Both the position numbers and the translations under genes were made by a program. Below the pieces are notes generated by a model. The model was not told the origin of the DNA. It did not search any database and saw only the letters and a program-made list of their open reading frames with translations. Of a stretch of 64,000 bases of DNA, positions 28,582-37,056 are shown in pieces. Source of the DNA: Nostoc desertorum CM1-VF14 (GTDB lineage: Bacteria > Cyanobacteriota > Cyanobacteriia > Cyanobacteriales > Nostocaceae); contig JAHHHR010000002.1 in the NCBI GenBank assembly GCA_019359245.1, positions 278,366 to 342,365 on the forward strand. The letters are read 5' to 3'. The stretch's first letter is position 1, and each line of letters begins with the position of its first letter.

Positions 28582-30390
28582 TTAACACCTTTTAGCTGTA
28601 GATGGTCTTACAAAATCATGTAAATTTTCATCCCAAATGCTGATGTAAATAAAATTGCATTCTTGGCGGATAATCTGACCTTTAACAGAGCCTTTCTTAA
28701 ACCTAAAATTATCCGACTGGCGCTGTTGTACCTGTTTGAGTCCCTGCTTAATTTCTTCAGTGGCTTGCCCATTTAGCAATCCATTCAAGGTAGCCTCCAT
28801 TACCTGCGAGTCTACCGATTGGGCAAAAGATACCTCAGTTTGACGCAACACTTTAGAATTACGATCAAATAAGTAACCAAGATCAATTTTGTTTGGTACT
28901 AGTTTGTAAACAACAGCACGGGTATTGCCCCATGCACCTCTTAAATCTTGATTTGGCCTGCCGAGGGTAGCTTCTACGGCGCTTCTGGGTGTACCTGTAG
29001 GAAATGCAGGAACGCTTTGGCTACTGTTAGTGGTAGCTACTTTACTAGGCGGCTGATCGTTGTTTTGGGGCGTGGAAGGTGCAATATTCTCTGGCTCTGG
29101 CTGTGGTGTAGAACGCACTTCTGGCGCTGGAGTATCTGAAATTACAGGCTCTTTTTCTGGCTGTGGTGTGGATACAACTGGGGGATTAAAAGTTGGCAAA
29201 GCATCGGGAATTACTCGCCGTCGTGGTGGTGAGGTGGGTATAACTGCGACTGGAGAAGTTTGAGAAGAAGCGGACGGTTCGGCAGATGCAGGAGTGGGCA
29301 AAGATTCTGGCGATGGGGTGGGACTTGTAGCAATGGTTGTTTCTGGTTGTTGCTGACGAGTGATGCTAGAAATTGCTACTGCACTAAGCAAGCCGCCTAT
29401 CAGCAAGCTACCAACAATTACAGCAGGTTTTTGCCAGTTTCCAGGAGATGCGGAGGCAGAAGTTTTTTGTGGAGAATATAATGCCTGGGTTTGTCGAGTC
29501 GATGTTGCAGTGGGAGAAAAAATGACTGTGGAATTATTTGCAGCTAACTCAGGAGGTATATTGTTAACAGACTGCAAAGCTTGTAGCATTTTACTGGCAG
29601 TGCTGTAGCGATCGCCAGCATGAGGCTTAATTGCTTGATTAAGTATCGCCGCAAATTGGGAAGAGACGTTAGGGGCGTACTGCTGCCAAAGTATTTCTCC
29701 AGTTTTCAGATCAGTTGGTAGTTCTTGCGGGTGTTTACCAGTCAGCAGATAAATCGCCGTTAAGCCTAAGCTGTAGATATCAGTGCTGTAAACTGGGCGG
29801 CCAACGGCTTGTTCGCTAGGCATATACCCAGGCGTACCAATCACGAGCGATCGCGTCGGGTATCCTGGAGAATTTACCACAGAACGGATTGTTTCTTTAA
29901 CAGCACCAAAATCAATCAAAACTGGTTTGCCATCAACAGAACGGAGAATAATGTTCTCAGGCTTGATATCGCGGTGAATAATGCCTTTGCTGTGGACATA
30001 ATCTAAGACTGAAAGCAGACTCAAGAGAATTTGCCGAACACCAGTTTCACTCTCAAATCCTTTATCCTCGACAATTTTTGTTAAGGTTTGGCCGTGAATC
30101 CATTCTTGGACGAGGTAAAACTGCCCGTTCTCAGAAAAGTAGGCGTAGAGTTTAGGTATTTGGTTACTACTTTCACCCAAATATTCCAAGGTTGCGGCTT
30201 CCCGTTCAAACCGTTGTTGGATAACCTGGTAGGCTTGCGGGTCATTATTGGTTATCGGTTTTAGTTGCTTGATTACACAGCGACGGCGAGAAGGCATATG
30301 CACATCTTCAGCCAGAAAAGTTTCGCCAAACCCACCAGCGGCGATTACTTGGATAACTTGATAGCGATTGTTTAGCAGGGTTATTGTCAT
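28582..30390 (-). CDS. serine/threonine protein kinase, membrane-anchored
   Basis: The N-terminal 280 residues are a eukaryotic-type kinase: glycine loop AAGGFGETF (17-25), ATP lysine VIKQLKP (Lys41), catalytic HRDIKPENI (about 140), DFG in VLIDFGAVKE, and the APE-like YMPSEQAVG. One membrane helix follows (GSLLIGGLLSAVAISSI, about 328-344), then a 130-residue Pro/Ser/Thr-rich stretch. A C-terminal domain from about residue 475 (FPTGTPRSAVEATLGRPNQD) resembles extracytoplasmic domains of other cyanobacterial kinases. It probably senses a signal outside and phosphorylates inside. Confidence 0.9.
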   Translation of the reverse strand: MTITLLNNRYQVIQVIAAGGFGETFLAEDVHMPSRRRCVIKQLKPITNNDPQAYQVIQQRFEREAATLEYLGESSNQIPKLYAYFSENGQFYLVQEWIHGQTLTKIVEDKGFESETGVRQILLSLLSVLDYVHSKGIIHRDIKPENIILRSVDGKPVLIDFGAVKETIRSVVNSPGYPTRSLVIGTPGYMPSEQAVGRPVYSTDIYSLGLTAIYLLTGKHPQELPTDLKTGEILWQQYAPNVSSQFAAILNQAIKPHAGDRYSTASKMLQALQSVNNIPPELAANNSTVIFSPTATSTRQTQALYSPQKTSASASPGNWQKPAVIVGSLLIGGLLSAVAISSITRQQQPETTIATSPTPSPESLPTPASAEPSASSQTSPVAVIPTSPPRRRVIPDALPTFNPPVVSTPQPEKEPVISDTPAPEVRSTPQPEPENIAPSTPQNNDQPPSKVATTNSSQSVPAFPTGTPRSAVEATLGRPNQDLRGAWGNTRAVVYKLVPNKIDLGYLFDRNSKVLRQTEVSFAQSVDSQVMEATLNGLLNGQATEEIKQGLKQVQQRQSDNFRFKKGSVKGQIIRQECNFIYISIWDENLHDFVRPSTAKRC

Positions 30391-30616
30391 GAAAAATCAC
30401 AAGCGTAGACACCGGAGGCATTCCGCCTCTGGGCTTGTCGTCAGAGAGGGCCCTTTCCAAATGTACATCAGATAAGTTCATGAGTTATGAACACTGAATT
30501 GAGAACGCCATCCATTCCCAACAGTTTATTGGTAGAGTGATGGCGTGAATCCGTTTAGCGGTAGCTTTTTTGCATAACAGAGATTACTTAGAAAGGTTAC
30601 CGTCAAAAAGGTATGG

Positions 30617-30646
30617 AAATCACAGATGCGATCGCATCTGTGATTT
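30617..30646. other. perfect 30-bp palindrome centred on HIP1
   Basis: The 15-nt half AAATCACAGATGCGA is perfectly mirrored across the centre of a GCGATCGC octamer. It lies 57 nt after the stop of the minus-strand TerB-like gene and could be its terminator, although no U-tract follows. HIP1 is overrepresented in the window but rarely sits in so long a palindrome. Confidence 0.55.
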
Positions 30647-30702
30647 GAGCAATATTACTAGAATTACTAAAGTTTGAACAAGTTAACTAAGCTTTACACT
30701 AC

Positions 30703-31746
30703 TCAATTGAACTCTATTGTCTCAACAAACTCTAAAATACTCTCCTTGATATCTTCGGCTTCTTCTTCAACAGAATCGGGAGTTTCGCCGTTGATAAAGC
30801 TGTGCTGACTACTAACTATATACAAAAATTCACCACTGATAAAGGTAAGTAGCCCCCGGTACGCATCTAATCTCATAGCAGTTCCATTATTTTCTTGCTT
30901 AGAAATCGTTGAACCTTTGGGCATATCGATTAACACATAGTAAGCGCCTCGCAAAGTGTCTTCCAGATATTCGCTATACTCCACAGAAGCATCTGGTACA
31001 TTGGCAAAAATCGCCTGGGGTACATACTTGTCTACTAAAATTGTTTGTAAATATTCTTCTTGTCCAATAGCCTCCAGTTCCTCTAACTGTTCTAAAGGGA
31101 AAGGATAATAATCGATTCTCAGTAAAGTACCGATGTCATCAGAAAAGCCAACGACTCCTTCCTGGCTTTGAATTCTACCGCCTTGCTGCGGATCAACCGG
31201 AATTGGTACAGTAAAATTACCTAAAGGAGATTGATATGTCTGGTCGCTAAAATCTTCTATGACTACCGTCTCATCTTCATCATCTGCATATTCTTCTTCT
31301 TCCTCAAAAGCTGCAATTACCTCCTTAATGATTTCTTCTGCTTCTTCATCTTCAAGTTCCAAAGCCGCTTGTAGCTTTTTGAGGTAGGCTTGTTTCGATT
31401 TGGGGATGGCGAGTTCTTCATCTAAAAGCACTATCACTCCAGCTGCAAAACCATCCAACACTAATTCATCCGATAGAGATACTTTGGCGGCATTAAACAG
31501 GGGCCCAATTCCCTCTTCTTCTGTAATGCCTATGAGTCTATCAACTATTTCAGCGATTTCATCTTCTGAGTATTCCTCGAAGACCTCGAATTCCCAGAGG
31601 ATACCCGCTAAACTTTCTGCATCTACATCTTCAATAGATGAATCAGCGATCGCCGTGACAGTTGCGATCGCCGCCACCGCTTCCTCTGGACTTAGTGATT
31701 CCTCTGATGTCTTTGGTGAGTTAAAAACCTTGTCATATTTTGTCAT
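30703..31746 (-). CDS. acidic protein with TerB-like N-terminal region
   Basis: The 347-residue acidic protein has an alpha-helical first half with SPEEAVAAIATVTAIADSS, FEEYSEDEIAEIVDRLIGI and FAAGVIVLLDEELAIPKSKQAYLKKL, a pattern like TerB-type tellurite-resistance domains. A highly acidic linker (AFEEEEEYADDEDE) follows, then a beta-rich C-terminal domain (YQSPLGNFTVPIPVDPQQGGRI). The combination is common in cyanobacteria; its role is unknown. No other ter genes are near. Confidence 0.6.
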   Translation of the reverse strand: MTKYDKVFNSPKTSEESLSPEEAVAAIATVTAIADSSIEDVDAESLAGILWEFEVFEEYSEDEIAEIVDRLIGITEEEGIGPLFNAAKVSLSDELVLDGFAAGVIVLLDEELAIPKSKQAYLKKLQAALELEDEEAEEIIKEVIAAFEEEEEYADDEDETVVIEDFSDQTYQSPLGNFTVPIPVDPQQGGRIQSQEGVVGFSDDIGTLLRIDYYPFPLEQLEELEAIGQEEYLQTILVDKYVPQAIFANVPDASVEYSEYLEDTLRGAYYVLIDMPKGSTISKQENNGTAMRLDAYRGLLTFISGEFLYIVSSQHSFINGETPDSVEEEAEDIKESILEFVETIEFN

Positions 31747-31899
31747 AATTGCTACCTGAATTAATTGCTTGATAGTAATAACATATTGAAAGTGACAATG
31801 GTCAGTTTACCAATGGAGCGAATCTTCTAGAGAAAAAGTTAGCTAATAAGTGCTTTACTCAGTATTGCTTAGGTGTAATGAAACCTTGTTGACAGCTAA

Positions 31900-31989
31900 T
31901 ATCCGGCACTAATTAAATCTTGTTATAATCCGACTCCACAAACTGCTGACTTTACTTATCATGATTTGAGACATACAGCAAGCAATTGA
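31900..31989 (+). pseudogene. tyrosine recombinase remnant
   Basis: The 29-codon open segment encodes TADFTYHDLRHTASN before a TGA. The HDLRHTA motif is the box II signature of phage-type integrases and XerC/D recombinases. Everything upstream and downstream of it is missing (an in-frame TAA lies just before it, and no tyrosine box follows), so it is a decayed fragment. It ends six nt before the dispersed repeat copy B. Confidence 0.5.
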
Positions 31990-31994
31990 TGAGC

Positions 31995-32105
31995 AGCTAA
32001 TCGTCATTTAAATTGCACCATTTTCATGGTAATAAAAGCTGCAAATCCTCTCCCTTCCTCCCTTCCCCCTGCGATCTCAATGTGCTTTCTTATATGCTTA
32101 ACAGC
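31995..32105 (-). repeat. dispersed ~115-bp repeat, copy B
   Basis: This is the reverse-oriented copy of the segment at 24969-25083. The hairpin, the ATTGAGATCGCAGGGGG part and the terminal AGCTAATCGTCATTTAAATT part are conserved. It lies immediately after the recombinase remnant. Confidence 0.6.
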
Positions 32106-32335
32106 TTATTTTCGTAAAAACTTGCGGCAATTACCGTTAATAATTACTATATTCCTTTGTTTTTATCCTCTGACAAATGAATTATGTCTACCGATAGAAT
32201 TATAAACTAGCTAGCGATAGATACTTACCCCGTGAGTGGGATGCGACTATACCAATGTTTGTAGTAGCACTCAATACTCAAAACGTTGTACTGTTGGTTC
32301 TACAAGTGTGAATTACATTAATCTTGAGTTTTTTT

Positions 32336-34264
32336 ATGGTAAAAACCCCTGCATCTCAATTTTCACCAGATCAATACGAAGTTGATTCTGCACAAGAAAA
32401 AGTAGAAGCTCTTATAGAAACATCACCATCAGAAACAGAGATTGACCTAGAGTTTCTGTACACTAGAGATATTGAATTTCGTCAGGAAACCATTTACTTT
32501 CTTGTAGTTGATCGCTTTTATGATGGCGATCCAGATAACAGCGAAGGTGCAAACTCAGAACTGTACGATCCAACTAGACAAGATTGGGGTAAGTACTGGG
32601 GTGGTGATTTGCAAGGTGTCATCGATAAATTAGATTATCTCAAAAATATGGGAGTTACCGCCCTTTGGTTAACTCCTCTGTTTGAGCAGGTTGAAGAGTT
32701 ATTTGTTGGCAATGCAGCGCTACATGGCTATTGGACAAAAGACTTTAAACGGCTCAATCCTCGCTATATTGCTGATGGAGAGAATCCTTCTTTAAATGCT
32801 ACCCAAGAAGAAAAAAATACGACCTTTGATCGGTTAGTTGCGGAACTGCACAAGCGGAATATGAAGCTGGTGCTAGATATTGTCTGCAACCATAGCAGCC
32901 CTGATACTAGCGGTAGTAAAGGTGAATTGTATGATGATGGCGTCAAAATTGCTGATTTTAATGATGATGTCAATCATTGGTATCACCACTATGGCGAAGT
33001 GCAAGACTGGGAAGACGATTGGCAAGTACAAAACTGTGAACTATCTGGTCTAGCAACCTTTAATGAAAACAATACTGAATATCGGGAATATATCAAGTCA
33101 GCAATTAAACAATGGCTAGACCGGGGTGTGGATGCACTGCGGGTAGATACTGTCAAGCATATGCCCATCTGGTTTTGGCAAGAATTTACCGGCGATATGA
33201 GCAATCACAAACCAGATGTATTTATTTTTGGTGAATGGATCTACAGTAATCCTAGTGACGATCGCTCGGTGGAATTTGCCAATCACTCAGGCATGACGCT
33301 GCTAGACTTTGGGTTGTGCGTGGCAATTCGAGCCGCACTGGCGCAAGGTTCAGAAATGGGATTCCAAACAATTCAATACATTTTTGACCAGGATTATCGC
33401 TACAAGGGGGCAACAGAGCTAGTTACCTTCATCGATAACCATGATATGTCCCGTTTCCAATCGCTGAACCCCGATCCAGCGATGCTGAAGCTTGCGATCG
33501 CCTTAATTATGACATCTCGCGGCATTCCCTGCATTTACTACGGTACAGAACAGTATCTGCATGACGACACCGACGGCGGTAACGACCCATATAACCGCCC
33601 AATGATGGAAAGTTGGGATACTGAGAGTGAAATTTATCGTTGCATCAGGCTACTATCTGGCTTACGGCGACTGAATCCAGCCGTGTCAATGGGTAGCCAT
33701 TGGCAAAAATATTTGACACCAGATATTTACTGTTATGTACGCCGCTATCGTGACTCCGTGTGTTTTGTAGCTTTAAACCGGGGAGGAGAAGTTACTCTCC
33801 CAGAAGTAGAAACAGAATTACCCGATGGAGAACATACTTGCGTGGTGACTCGCAATAAGTATGAAGTGAAAGACGGCAAGATTTATGACCTAGTATTAGA
33901 AGAACGCGGAGTGCTTGTTTTCAGTCACGTTGGGGAAAGGATCAAAGCACAGACAATTGTGCGCGTCCAACTTAATGGCGTGGATACCCAACCCGGCGAA
34001 ACTATTGTGGTAACTGGAGATTGCCCAGAGTTGGGTAACTGGGATATCAGTAAAGCATATCCTTTAGAGTACATCAACTCGAATAGCTGGTCTGCTGAGA
34101 TTCCCTTTGATGAGAGTGCTGGTAAGCTGATTGCATATAAATATGCTATGTGGCGAGAAGGGCGATCGCCTCTGCGGGAAAATTTGGTAAATCGCCGTTG
34201 GGTGATTGCCAAAGAAGGTACTGTAAAATGGCGTGATACCTGGGCATCGGGAAGAGAATCGTAG
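32336..34264 (+). CDS. alpha-amylase family glycosidase with CBM20-type module
   Basis: The GH13 barrel is complete: FLVVDRFYDGDPDN near the start, VLDIVCNHSSP (region I), GVDALRVDTVKHMP with the nucleophile Asp (II), FIFGEWI with the acid Glu (III), and TFIDNHDMSRF (IV). The last 100 residues (IVRVQLNGVDTQPGETIVVTGDCPELGNWD) form a starch-binding CBM20-like module. No signal peptide is evident, so it probably acts on intracellular glycogen or related glucans. The start is the ATG at 32336 (a TTG lies four codons upstream). A glucanotransferase activity is possible. Confidence 0.9.
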   Translation: MVKTPASQFSPDQYEVDSAQEKVEALIETSPSETEIDLEFLYTRDIEFRQETIYFLVVDRFYDGDPDNSEGANSELYDPTRQDWGKYWGGDLQGVIDKLDYLKNMGVTALWLTPLFEQVEELFVGNAALHGYWTKDFKRLNPRYIADGENPSLNATQEEKNTTFDRLVAELHKRNMKLVLDIVCNHSSPDTSGSKGELYDDGVKIADFNDDVNHWYHHYGEVQDWEDDWQVQNCELSGLATFNENNTEYREYIKSAIKQWLDRGVDALRVDTVKHMPIWFWQEFTGDMSNHKPDVFIFGEWIYSNPSDDRSVEFANHSGMTLLDFGLCVAIRAALAQGSEMGFQTIQYIFDQDYRYKGATELVTFIDNHDMSRFQSLNPDPAMLKLAIALIMTSRGIPCIYYGTEQYLHDDTDGGNDPYNRPMMESWDTESEIYRCIRLLSGLRRLNPAVSMGSHWQKYLTPDIYCYVRRYRDSVCFVALNRGGEVTLPEVETELPDGEHTCVVTRNKYEVKDGKIYDLVLEERGVLVFSHVGERIKAQTIVRVQLNGVDTQPGETIVVTGDCPELGNWDISKAYPLEYINSNSWSAEIPFDESAGKLIAYKYAMWREGRSPLRENLVNRRWVIAKEGTVKWRDTWASGRES

Positions 34265-34280
34265 AAATTTCAAATAAATA

Positions 34281-34322
34281 ATGAAGTGCGAAGGAGCAAA
34301 ATTTTCATCCTTTGCACTTCAT
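34281..34322 (+). terminator. hairpin after the amylase gene
   Basis: ATGAAGTGCGAAGGA (34281-34295) pairs with TCCTTTGCACTTCAT (34308-34322), 15 bp with one wobble and a 12-nt loop, 17 nt after the stop codon. No marked U-tract follows. Confidence 0.55.
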
Positions 34323-34637
34323 CGTTTGTGAACTAATAGCGCTTCTTGTACCCTGCGGTTTCGCCTTTGCCGTTCTCAGAGAGTCGCCGTTACGCGTTTA
34401 TATATGCAATACTCTGATTTTATATATTTTAGTGTAGAGTGATCTGGATCACACCATTTTATGACTTAAAATAAGTAATATCAAGCATATATACATCTAA
34501 TACCCATTGAAAAGAGGAGCAAATAGGCTCCCAGCTTTATAGGGTAAAAGAATAGATGATACCTTTATGAGCGCTACAATGACTAGTTTTTAGTACTTAC
34601 AAACTCATCTAAAAAAATAAGAAAAAGGTAAATAGTA

Positions 34638-35375
34638 ATGTTCGACCTATTACTGAAAAATGAATTAAGTGCTCCAAAAAAAGTAAAGTTTAAAAATGAA
34701 ATTTTTGCACGAGTTCAAGGTCGAAATCTCAAAGATTTAAATGACGAAATAGATTTTTATAAAACTGAATTACTTCCCTATTTTATTAAGTTAAGCCAAC
34801 AGAATCCTGTTTTCAGTGTTACGGAGCAATTACGGCTTTTAGTGGGTGTTTGGACACCAATCTGGTCTACCATATCGTTTCATGAAAGTTTACCGAAAAG
34901 AATACAAGAGCAGTCGTTCCAAATTTTCCAGCAAGATGGTTATTGTGGCAGTGTAGCTCGCTATATAATGGGAAAAGAGCCGGATTCATCCCAGAACTTT
35001 CAATCAACATTACCAGCTTATGATTTCATGTTGATCCAAAAATATGAAGTTCAAAATGGTAGATGGTATCTTCATAACATTGATAGGTTTCAGGCTTTTA
35101 AAAATAGAGAAATTCCTCTAACTTTAGAATCAGTGTATAACTGGTTTACTAATAAAGTTAACACTAAAGTCAAAGTGAACGCGCCAAAATTAGATTTGAC
35201 TAAAGTTCAAAAATTAGAAAATTTAGAGGCAAATCATGCTAATGAACTTAACAAAACATCCTTAGTAACTTCTCAAGTTTTTGAGCATTTATATATAGAT
35301 AATGACTTGCGACTTGTGAAAACTCAAACAGATGCCTCACATTTACCTAGTTACACAATTGCTGTGAGAAGGTAA
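34638..35375 (+). CDS. unrecognised protein, possibly PAP/fibrillin-like
   Basis: The 245-residue protein starts at ATG 34638 after AAAAAGGTAAATAGTA. It has no signal or membrane segment. Residues about 55-80 (SVTEQLRLLVGVWTPIWSTIS) and QSFQIFQQDGYCGSVARY vaguely resemble PAP/fibrillin (lipocalin-fold) proteins of thylakoids, but I am not confident. The gene is AT-rich, lies in a region with few neighbours and precedes the two competing hairpins at 35432-35517. It could be cargo of a mobile cassette; this is inference. Confidence 0.5.
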   Translation: MFDLLLKNELSAPKKVKFKNEIFARVQGRNLKDLNDEIDFYKTELLPYFIKLSQQNPVFSVTEQLRLLVGVWTPIWSTISFHESLPKRIQEQSFQIFQQDGYCGSVARYIMGKEPDSSQNFQSTLPAYDFMLIQKYEVQNGRWYLHNIDRFQAFKNREIPLTLESVYNWFTNKVNTKVKVNAPKLDLTKVQKLENLEANHANELNKTSLVTSQVFEHLYIDNDLRLVKTQTDASHLPSYTIAVRR

Positions 35376-35431
35376 TAAGAATAGTAATTTCTGTAAATTG
35401 AACAGCCAGATACTAAGTATAGTCCTCTTTA

Positions 35432-35517
35432 GCCTAACGTACCATGTTATATAGCGGTGCGTTAGGCGCTCATGTTATGTTTTTCGTGGCAAATCATATC
35501 GAAAATATGCGCCTAAC
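35432..35517 (+). promoter_or_regulatory. two mutually exclusive hairpins with attC-like cores
   Basis: GCCTAACGTACC (35432-35443) pairs with GGTGCGTTAGGC (35456-35467), 12 bp with one wobble. The same GTTAGGCGC (35461-35469) can instead pair with GCGCCTAAC (35509-35517). The two stems exclude each other, as in attenuators. The GCCTAAC and GTTAGGC ends also match integron attC core patterns, although the 36-bp spacing is short. It lies 50 nt before the next gene. Confidence 0.4.
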
Positions 35518-35566
35518 ATACTCTATAAGAATTTTATCTTTAGTTTATAAATAGGCTCTAAGTAAT

Positions 35567-36304
35567 ATGAATAATTGGTACAAAGAAGACCTCGCGTTTA
35601 TTCATGATGTTGGTTTCCGTGACTTTGCTCTTAAATCTGCTCCTGGTATCTTAAAAATCTTGGTTGAAAACAAAATACATAATGGACTAGTGGTTGACTT
35701 AGGTTGCGGTAGCGGATTATGGGCACAAGAACTCACCAAGGCTGATTATCAGGTTCTCGGAGTTGATATTTCTGAGTCGATGATTAATATTGCACGAATA
35801 AGAGTGCCTGATGCCGAGTTTCGGCTCGATTCACTATTTAAGATAGATATTCCACCATGCAATGCTGTAACATCAATTGGTGAATGCTTCAGCTACTTGT
35901 TTGATCCAGACAACGATCGCCAAATTCTTGTTCAGCTTTTCTGGCGCATATATAATGCCTTAATTCCTGGGGGTGTATTCATATTCGACATTGCAACAAT
36001 AGGACAAGTTGCACAGGGAACCACAACTAAGGGATTCACTGAAGGAGAGGGCTGGGTAGTATTAGTTGAAAAAGAAGAGGATCAAAAGCAAATAACTTTG
36101 ACTCGTCGAATTATCAGCTTCCGCAAGGTCGGGGAACACTATAGACGATCTGAGGAAGTACACTGTCTGCGATTATACGAAGCAACAACTATTGAAAGTG
36201 AACTCCAGCGCGTAGGCTTTGGAGTTGAAACAACTTCTAGTTATGGACAATACCTTCTGTCAAAAGGTCATGTAGCATTTATTGCACGCAAACTATGTGA
36301 ATAA
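35567..36304 (+). CDS. class I SAM-dependent methyltransferase
   Basis: Motif I VVDLGCGSGLWAQELTKADYQVLGVDIS (residues about 44-71), the post-I acidic residue and FWRIYNALIPGGVFIFDI are clear. The 245 residues are full length for a stand-alone methyltransferase. No ribosome site is obvious before the ATG. The substrate is unknown. It follows an unrecognised gene and the double-hairpin segment, and precedes a short frame with a strong ribosome site. Confidence 0.85.
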   Translation: MNNWYKEDLAFIHDVGFRDFALKSAPGILKILVENKIHNGLVVDLGCGSGLWAQELTKADYQVLGVDISESMINIARIRVPDAEFRLDSLFKIDIPPCNAVTSIGECFSYLFDPDNDRQILVQLFWRIYNALIPGGVFIFDIATIGQVAQGTTTKGFTEGEGWVVLVEKEEDQKQITLTRRIISFRKVGEHYRRSEEVHCLRLYEATTIESELQRVGFGVETTSSYGQYLLSKGHVAFIARKLCE

Positions 36305-36387
36305 ATACCTGGATTAAATCCAATCTCTAATTTTTTTTGCTATGGTGATCCCAAAGGAATTGTTAAATACTTAGGAGGTGTTAACAA

Positions 36388-36447
36388 GTGACTAGTCTAT
36401 TTCTTTGTATTTTAAGATACACATACATAGAAAAATTCTCTCTATAA
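36388..36447 (+). CDS. possible 19-residue small ORF
   Basis: A perfect Shine-Dalgarno AGGAGGT (36373-36379) lies eight nt before a GTG that opens a 19-codon frame (MTSLFLCILRYTYIEKFSL). The frame is short and hydrophobic and ends at TAA 36445-36447. It may be a true small membrane peptide, a leader peptide, or the relic of a longer gene. No terminator follows that would support a leader role. Confidence 0.3.
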   Translation: MTSLFLCILRYTYIEKFSL

Positions 36448-36462
36448 AGTGGAGCTGTTTTG

Positions 36463-36882
36463 TTACTTATTCGGTTGGGCAATACGCGCTTCAATATCTT
36501 CCAATGTTTGTAACAATAGACTCCTTGCCTGCAATTGCCAACCCCATTTCTGAATTCTAAAAGCTAATACAGTTCCAACTATAGCGGCTAATAAACCTAT
36601 GGGTTGATTTAAAGAAATTCCGAATAACAAACCCAATCCAGCAATTCCCCAAAATGGTAAAGCTGCTGCTTGTCTTTGTTCTTCTACAATTTGACTAATC
36701 ATATTAGAAGATTGCTTAATGGCAAGTAATGCCTCTTTGGCTTGTCGCTGTTCGGCTGCGGATACTGATAAACCAATTTTACGTCGTAGTTTTTCAATTT
36801 TGCGGGCATCAGTGCTGTACTCAGTTAGCTCATCTTCTGCCATTTTTAATAGTCGTTCTAGTTGTGCCATTGTGCATTGCAT
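36463..36882 (-). CDS. small membrane protein with coiled coil
   Basis: The 139-residue protein begins with a basic and acidic helical segment (AQLERLLKMAEDELTEYSTD) and has one or two membrane helices (residues about 77-108: PFWGIAGLGLLFGISLNQPIGLLAAIVGTVLAF). A helical tail follows. It is of the type conserved among cyanobacteria; function is unknown. Start could be the ATG at 36882 or the fifth codon ATG at 36870; neither has a clear ribosome site. It is divergent from ppsA. Confidence 0.65.
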   Translation of the reverse strand: MQCTMAQLERLLKMAEDELTEYSTDARKIEKLRRKIGLSVSAAEQRQAKEALLAIKQSSNMISQIVEEQRQAAALPFWGIAGLGLLFGISLNQPIGLLAAIVGTVLAFRIQKWGWQLQARSLLLQTLEDIEARIAQPNK

Positions 36883-37056
36883 CCGGTATTACAATACAGC
36901 TATTATCCCGAATAATTGTTATTTATAGACTATAGTTTGGTATTTAATTGCACAATTCAAAATCACGCGACTAGCTGTAATATCTAAAATTGAATATGGC
37001 AAAAATATACTACCGATTACGCAATTACGAACTCAGTATAAATTTAAAAGGTAATT

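Larger units (their letters stand above)
31747..32335. other. gap with integrase relic and dispersed repeat
   Basis: This non-coding space holds the recombinase remnant (31900-31989) and repeat copy B (31995-32105). From 32106 to the amylase start I see only AT-rich sequence with no clear promoter. Confidence 0.5.
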
